From positions 4,325,481 through 4,389,480 of the forward strand of contig LNAC01000018.1 of assembly GCA_002007465.1 (NCBI GenBank): DNA of 64,000 bases, written 5' to 3'. A program made the translations under genes and the position numbers. Shown here in pieces: positions 63,440-64,000 of the stretch. Position 1 is the first letter of the stretch. Every line of letters begins with the position of its first letter. The notes under the pieces were generated by a model. It saw only the letters and a list, made by a program, of their open reading frames with translations, did no database searches and was not told the origin of the DNA. The DNA is from Ailurus styani (Eukaryota > Chordata > Mammalia > Carnivora > Ailuridae).

Positions 63440-64000
63440 CCTCGTGGTTCTGGCTTCCCCAGGCTCCCCTTCGGTCAGTCCGCGGGGTTTGTCCAGGGTT
63501 AGCCCCCGGAGCACCCGAAACTGCCCTGCGCGAGACCTCCGTCAAGGGGTGACGCGTGCCGGCCAGGTTCCCTCTGTCCACAGAGAGGCCTCATTTCTCT
63601 GAGAGTGGCATCAAAAGCCCTGGCCCTGCTGCCAAATCGAGCTGTCCCAGGGAGGGAGGCCAGGGAGGGAATGTGGGCGCTAGACTAGCGGGGCGCTGGC
63701 GGACGAGTAAAGCCCCTTGCTGGCCCTCCCTCTCTGCTCTCTCTGGCCGCTCGGCCTTCCCTCGCTTTCCCACGGGCTCGGGTGGGCTTGTGCAATTCCA
63801 GCCTGCCTCCAAATTGGTCCCACTGCTCTCCTGCTGCTGCTAGGGCTGGCTCTCTTCACCGGGCCTGAGAGTCTTCCTCCCCCTTTCTGTCTCTTTCTCA
63901 TAATCCCTGTCCCTGTAACAAGGCAGACATGATTTTCAAACTAATTCTGCTCTTCTCTGAGCCTCTGATGTTCGCCTTCCCAAGCCAAGCCAGTTTCCTG

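Overview
The window is a stretch of mammalian chromosome lying wholly inside one gene. Eight exons on the + strand encode consecutive EGF-like repeats of MEGF11 (multiple EGF-like domains 11), a type I transmembrane protein of the MEGF10/MEGF11/PEAR1 (Draper-like) family that acts at the neuronal surface, for example in spacing retinal amacrine and horizontal cells. The exons lie at 17338-17584, 19125-19245, 26731-26867, 31523-31735, 38923-39097, 57977-58097, 59087-59250 and 60234-60336. All have GT-AG splice sites, and joined they give 1281 bases in one open frame with no stop. That is about 427 residues and roughly ten 8-cysteine EGF-like units from the middle of the ectodomain. The signal peptide, EMI domain, remaining EGF repeats, membrane helix and cytoplasmic tail lie outside the window.

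The organism is a carnivoran, most likely an arctoid (mustelid, seal or bear group). Two SINEs of the carnivore tRNA-Lys-derived (CAN) type are present, at 534-721 and 19726-19917. The second has the tail variant I associate with arctoids and perfect 15-bp target-site duplications. The rest of the interspersed DNA is common mammalian repeat: many MIRs, L2 pieces, LINE-1 pieces (the largest antisense, about 13994-15628), two MLT1-type LTRs (22637-23003 and about 57351-57895), MER20 and MER5A copies, and CA/TG microsatellites. An assembly gap of 243 N (17826-18068) sits in the intron after the first exon, next to a run of 20 G.

Layout: 1-17.3 kb is intron upstream of the first visible exon. From 17.3 to 39.1 kb there are five exons with introns of 1.5-7.5 kb. 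A large 18.9-kb intron (39.1-58.0 kb) follows, then three closely spaced exons (58.0-60.3 kb, introns of about 1 kb) and 3.7 kb of the next intron. I found no second protein-coding gene on either strand; the other open stretches have no EGF or other recognisable content and overlap repeats or low-complexity DNA.

The most unusual item is at 63378-63439. A copy of exactly the 5' half of tRNA-Cys(GCA), ending in the anticodon, is inserted between two identical 15-bp direct repeats, with no 3' half and no poly(A). It looks like a retrotransposed tRNA half. Several AT-rich, repeat-free, TAAT-rich intron segments are candidate conserved regulatory elements, but this cannot be shown without alignments.
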